From CAXGTL01 sp964012725 (GTDB lineage Archaea; Nanobdellota; Nanobdellia; Woesearchaeales; CAXGTL01): 5,239 nt of DNA. Position 1 is the first letter of the stretch, and the number at the start of each line of letters is the position of its first letter. The notes beneath the pieces were generated by a model. It searched no databases and was not told the origin of the DNA. It saw only the letters and a program-made list of their open reading frames with translations. Location of the stretch: NCBI GenBank assembly GCA_964012725.1, contig CAXGTL010000034.1, positions 1-5,239 of the forward strand, in the 5' to 3' direction. Positions 4,353-5,239 of the stretch are shown here, piece by piece. A program made the position numbers and the translations under genes.

Positions 4353-4468
4353 TACAAAGAATAAGAACAGTAAAATCAGTGAATGATTTGTTTGAAAGAA
4401 AATATAATATTGATAAAGAAAATAAAGAAGAACAAAAAGTTCGTTCTGGTTCTTTAGATATACAATAA
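4349..4468 (+). CDS. Very small protein of unknown function (39 aa)
   Basis: A 39-residue ORF starts in a 4-base ATGA overlap with the preceding gene, the same coupling seen between the AK6 and RqcH genes. It encodes a charged peptide: a basic N-terminus (IQRIRTVKS), a middle segment (VNDLFERKYNIDKENKEEQK) and a polar tail ending SLDIQ. It has no cysteines or membrane segment, and no family is recognised. It ends one base before the trmJ TATA box. The exact overlap and clean open frame support translation, but ORFs this short arise by chance in AT-rich DNA. Confidence 0.45.
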   Translation: MIQRIRTVKSVNDLFERKYNIDKENKEEQKVRSGSLDIQ

Positions 4469-4490
4469 CTTTTTAAACACTTTCTATATA
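4469..4490 (+). promoter_or_regulatory. TATA promoter of trmJ
   Basis: CTTTTTAAAC (4469-4478) plus TTCTATATA (4482-4490), separated by three bases, match the AK6-RqcH operon promoter block for block, and the distance to the ATG is identical (box centre 26-27 nt, second block starting 18 nt before). A leaderless transcript is expected. Confidence 0.7.
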
Positions 4491-4499
4491 TTATAATTA

Positions 4500-5195
4500 A
4501 TGATATCAATTGTATTAGTTGAACCTGAAATAGCTGGTAATATAGGTGCTGTTTGTAGGACTATGAAGAACTTTGATTTTTCTAATTTAGTTATTGTTAA
4601 TACTAAATGTGATTGTAAATCTACTGAAGTAAAGAACAGAGCTAAGCATGCACAAGATATATTGCGGAAAGCAAAGTTAGTGAAGAGGATTCCTAAGTTT
4701 GATTATGTAATTGGAACAACTGCAAAGCTAGGCAGTGATTATAATGTTAATAGATTGCCTTTGTTGCCTGAACAATTGGCTAAGAAATTAGCAATGTTAG
4801 GGAATAAAATAAAGATAGGAATACTCTTTGGTAGAGAAGGTATTGGTCTTACAAATAAAGAAATAGAAAAGTGTGATTTAATTGTAACAATTCCTTCGTC
4901 TAAGACATATCCTACTTTAAACTTAAGTCATTCTGTTGCTGTTGTTTTATATGAATTATTTAAAGTAAGTGGGAAAGAAACAAAATTAGATAGAATTAAT
5001 CCTGCTCAAGATGTTGATAAGAAACAAATTCTAAAGATGTTGAATAAGATCTTAGGTGGACTTAAATTTTCTACTAAAGAAAAGAAGAGTACACAAAAAT
5101 TAGTTTGGAAACGTATTATAAATAAAGCTTTTTTAACTAAAAGGGAAGCTTTTGTTGTGATGGGTTTGTTTAGGAAATTGATTAAAAAAAGGTAA
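4500..5195 (+). CDS. trmJ: SPOUT tRNA 2'-O-methyltransferase, TrmJ family
   Basis: TrmJ uses S-adenosylmethionine to methylate the ribose 2'-OH of nucleotide 32 in the tRNA anticodon loop; characterised archaeal versions make Cm32. This 231-aa protein shows the three SpoU/SPOUT motifs in order. The first is AGNIGAVCRTMKNF at 12-25, with the catalytic-type Arg20 after Asn14. The second is ILFGREGIGLTNKEI at 108-122. The third is YPTLNLSHSVAVVLYEL at 137-153, the trefoil-knot SAM-binding end. A C-terminal extension of about 75 residues (KKQILKMLNKILGGLKF to EAFVVMGLFRKL) matches the TrmJ tail and distinguishes it from the shorter TrmL. Length is normal. The start is fixed by the TATA box 26-27 nt upstream and by VLVEPEIAGNIG close to the N-terminus. 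The target base is inferred from the family. Confidence 0.9.
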   Translation: MISIVLVEPEIAGNIGAVCRTMKNFDFSNLVIVNTKCDCKSTEVKNRAKHAQDILRKAKLVKRIPKFDYVIGTTAKLGSDYNVNRLPLLPEQLAKKLAMLGNKIKIGILFGREGIGLTNKEIEKCDLIVTIPSSKTYPTLNLSHSVAVVLYELFKVSGKETKLDRINPAQDVDKKQILKMLNKILGGLKFSTKEKKSTQKLVWKRIINKAFLTKREAFVVMGLFRKLIKKR

Positions 5196-5197
5196 GA

Positions 5198-5205
5198 TTA
5201 ATAAA
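5198..5205 (+). promoter_or_regulatory. Possible TATA box of the next gene
   Basis: TTAATAAA is centred 27-28 nt before an ATG at 5229, the spacing seen throughout the window. The sequence is a weaker TATA match than the others. Confidence 0.35.
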
Positions 5206-5228
5206 CATAATTGCTATAAATGATTAAT

Positions 5229-5239
5229 ATGAAGAAAAA
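5229..5239 (+). CDS. Possible start of the next gene, 3' partial
   Basis: ATG AAG AAA begins 33 nt after the trmJ stop and runs off the window. The only support is the start codon and the TATA-like box 27-28 nt upstream; nothing can be said about the product. Confidence 0.3.

Noticed and set aside
4306..4509. 67-aa minus-strand ORF across the end of the small-protein unit
   Set aside because: It is antisense to the two small genes and the trmJ promoter, with no minus-strand TATA box correctly placed and a composition typical of a shadow.

Overview
The window is strongly AT-rich (about 30% G+C by eye) and looks like a small-genome archaeon. A DPANN lineage such as Woesearchaeota or Pacearchaeota is the best guess. 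The evidence is the gene set (an AK6/Fap7-type kinase, an RqcH/NFACT-type protein, an archaeal-style TrmJ, a small zinc ribbon, and a coiled-coil plus winged-helix protein) together with archaeal promoters. Most starts have a TATA-like box centred 26-28 nt upstream, so most transcripts should be leaderless. No rRNA, tRNA, CRISPR array, IS element or integrase was seen.

Layout. 2-1078 (+): a Leu/Glu/Phe/Val-type amino-acid dehydrogenase cut by the left edge. 2652-1160 (-): a two-gene operon with a 4-base ATGA overlap, an AK6/Fap7-type adenylate kinase followed by an RqcH-like protein that has the NFACT-N, HhH and coiled-coil parts but no NFACT-R domain. 2764-3063 (+): a 99-aa protein of unknown function. 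3125-3661 (+): a coiled-coil/winged-helix protein whose gene carries the palindromic word GAACTAGTT three times. 3848-3678 (-): a 56-aa zinc ribbon protein. 3928-4468 (+): a promoter, an approximately 83-nt foldable leader or small RNA, and a two-gene unit of small unknown proteins (94 aa and 39 aa, joined by ATGA). 4500-5195 (+): TrmJ, a SPOUT tRNA 2'-O-methyltransferase. A next gene may start at 5229.

How the genes relate. The AK6-RqcH operon (ribosome maturation and ribosome-associated quality control) and trmJ (anticodon-loop methylation) all serve translation. They share a nearly identical core promoter with identical spacing to the ATG. The two small-protein promoters, at 2764 and 3961, share a different upstream element, which suggests a second regulatory group.

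Most unusual features: (1) the structured leader or small RNA at 3961-4043, with two competing 3' arms and a C6 apical loop; (2) the palindrome family in and around the winged-helix gene, consistent with autoregulation; (3) the RqcH-like protein ending at the NFACT-R boundary; (4) polar replacements in the predicted side-chain pocket of the dehydrogenase.
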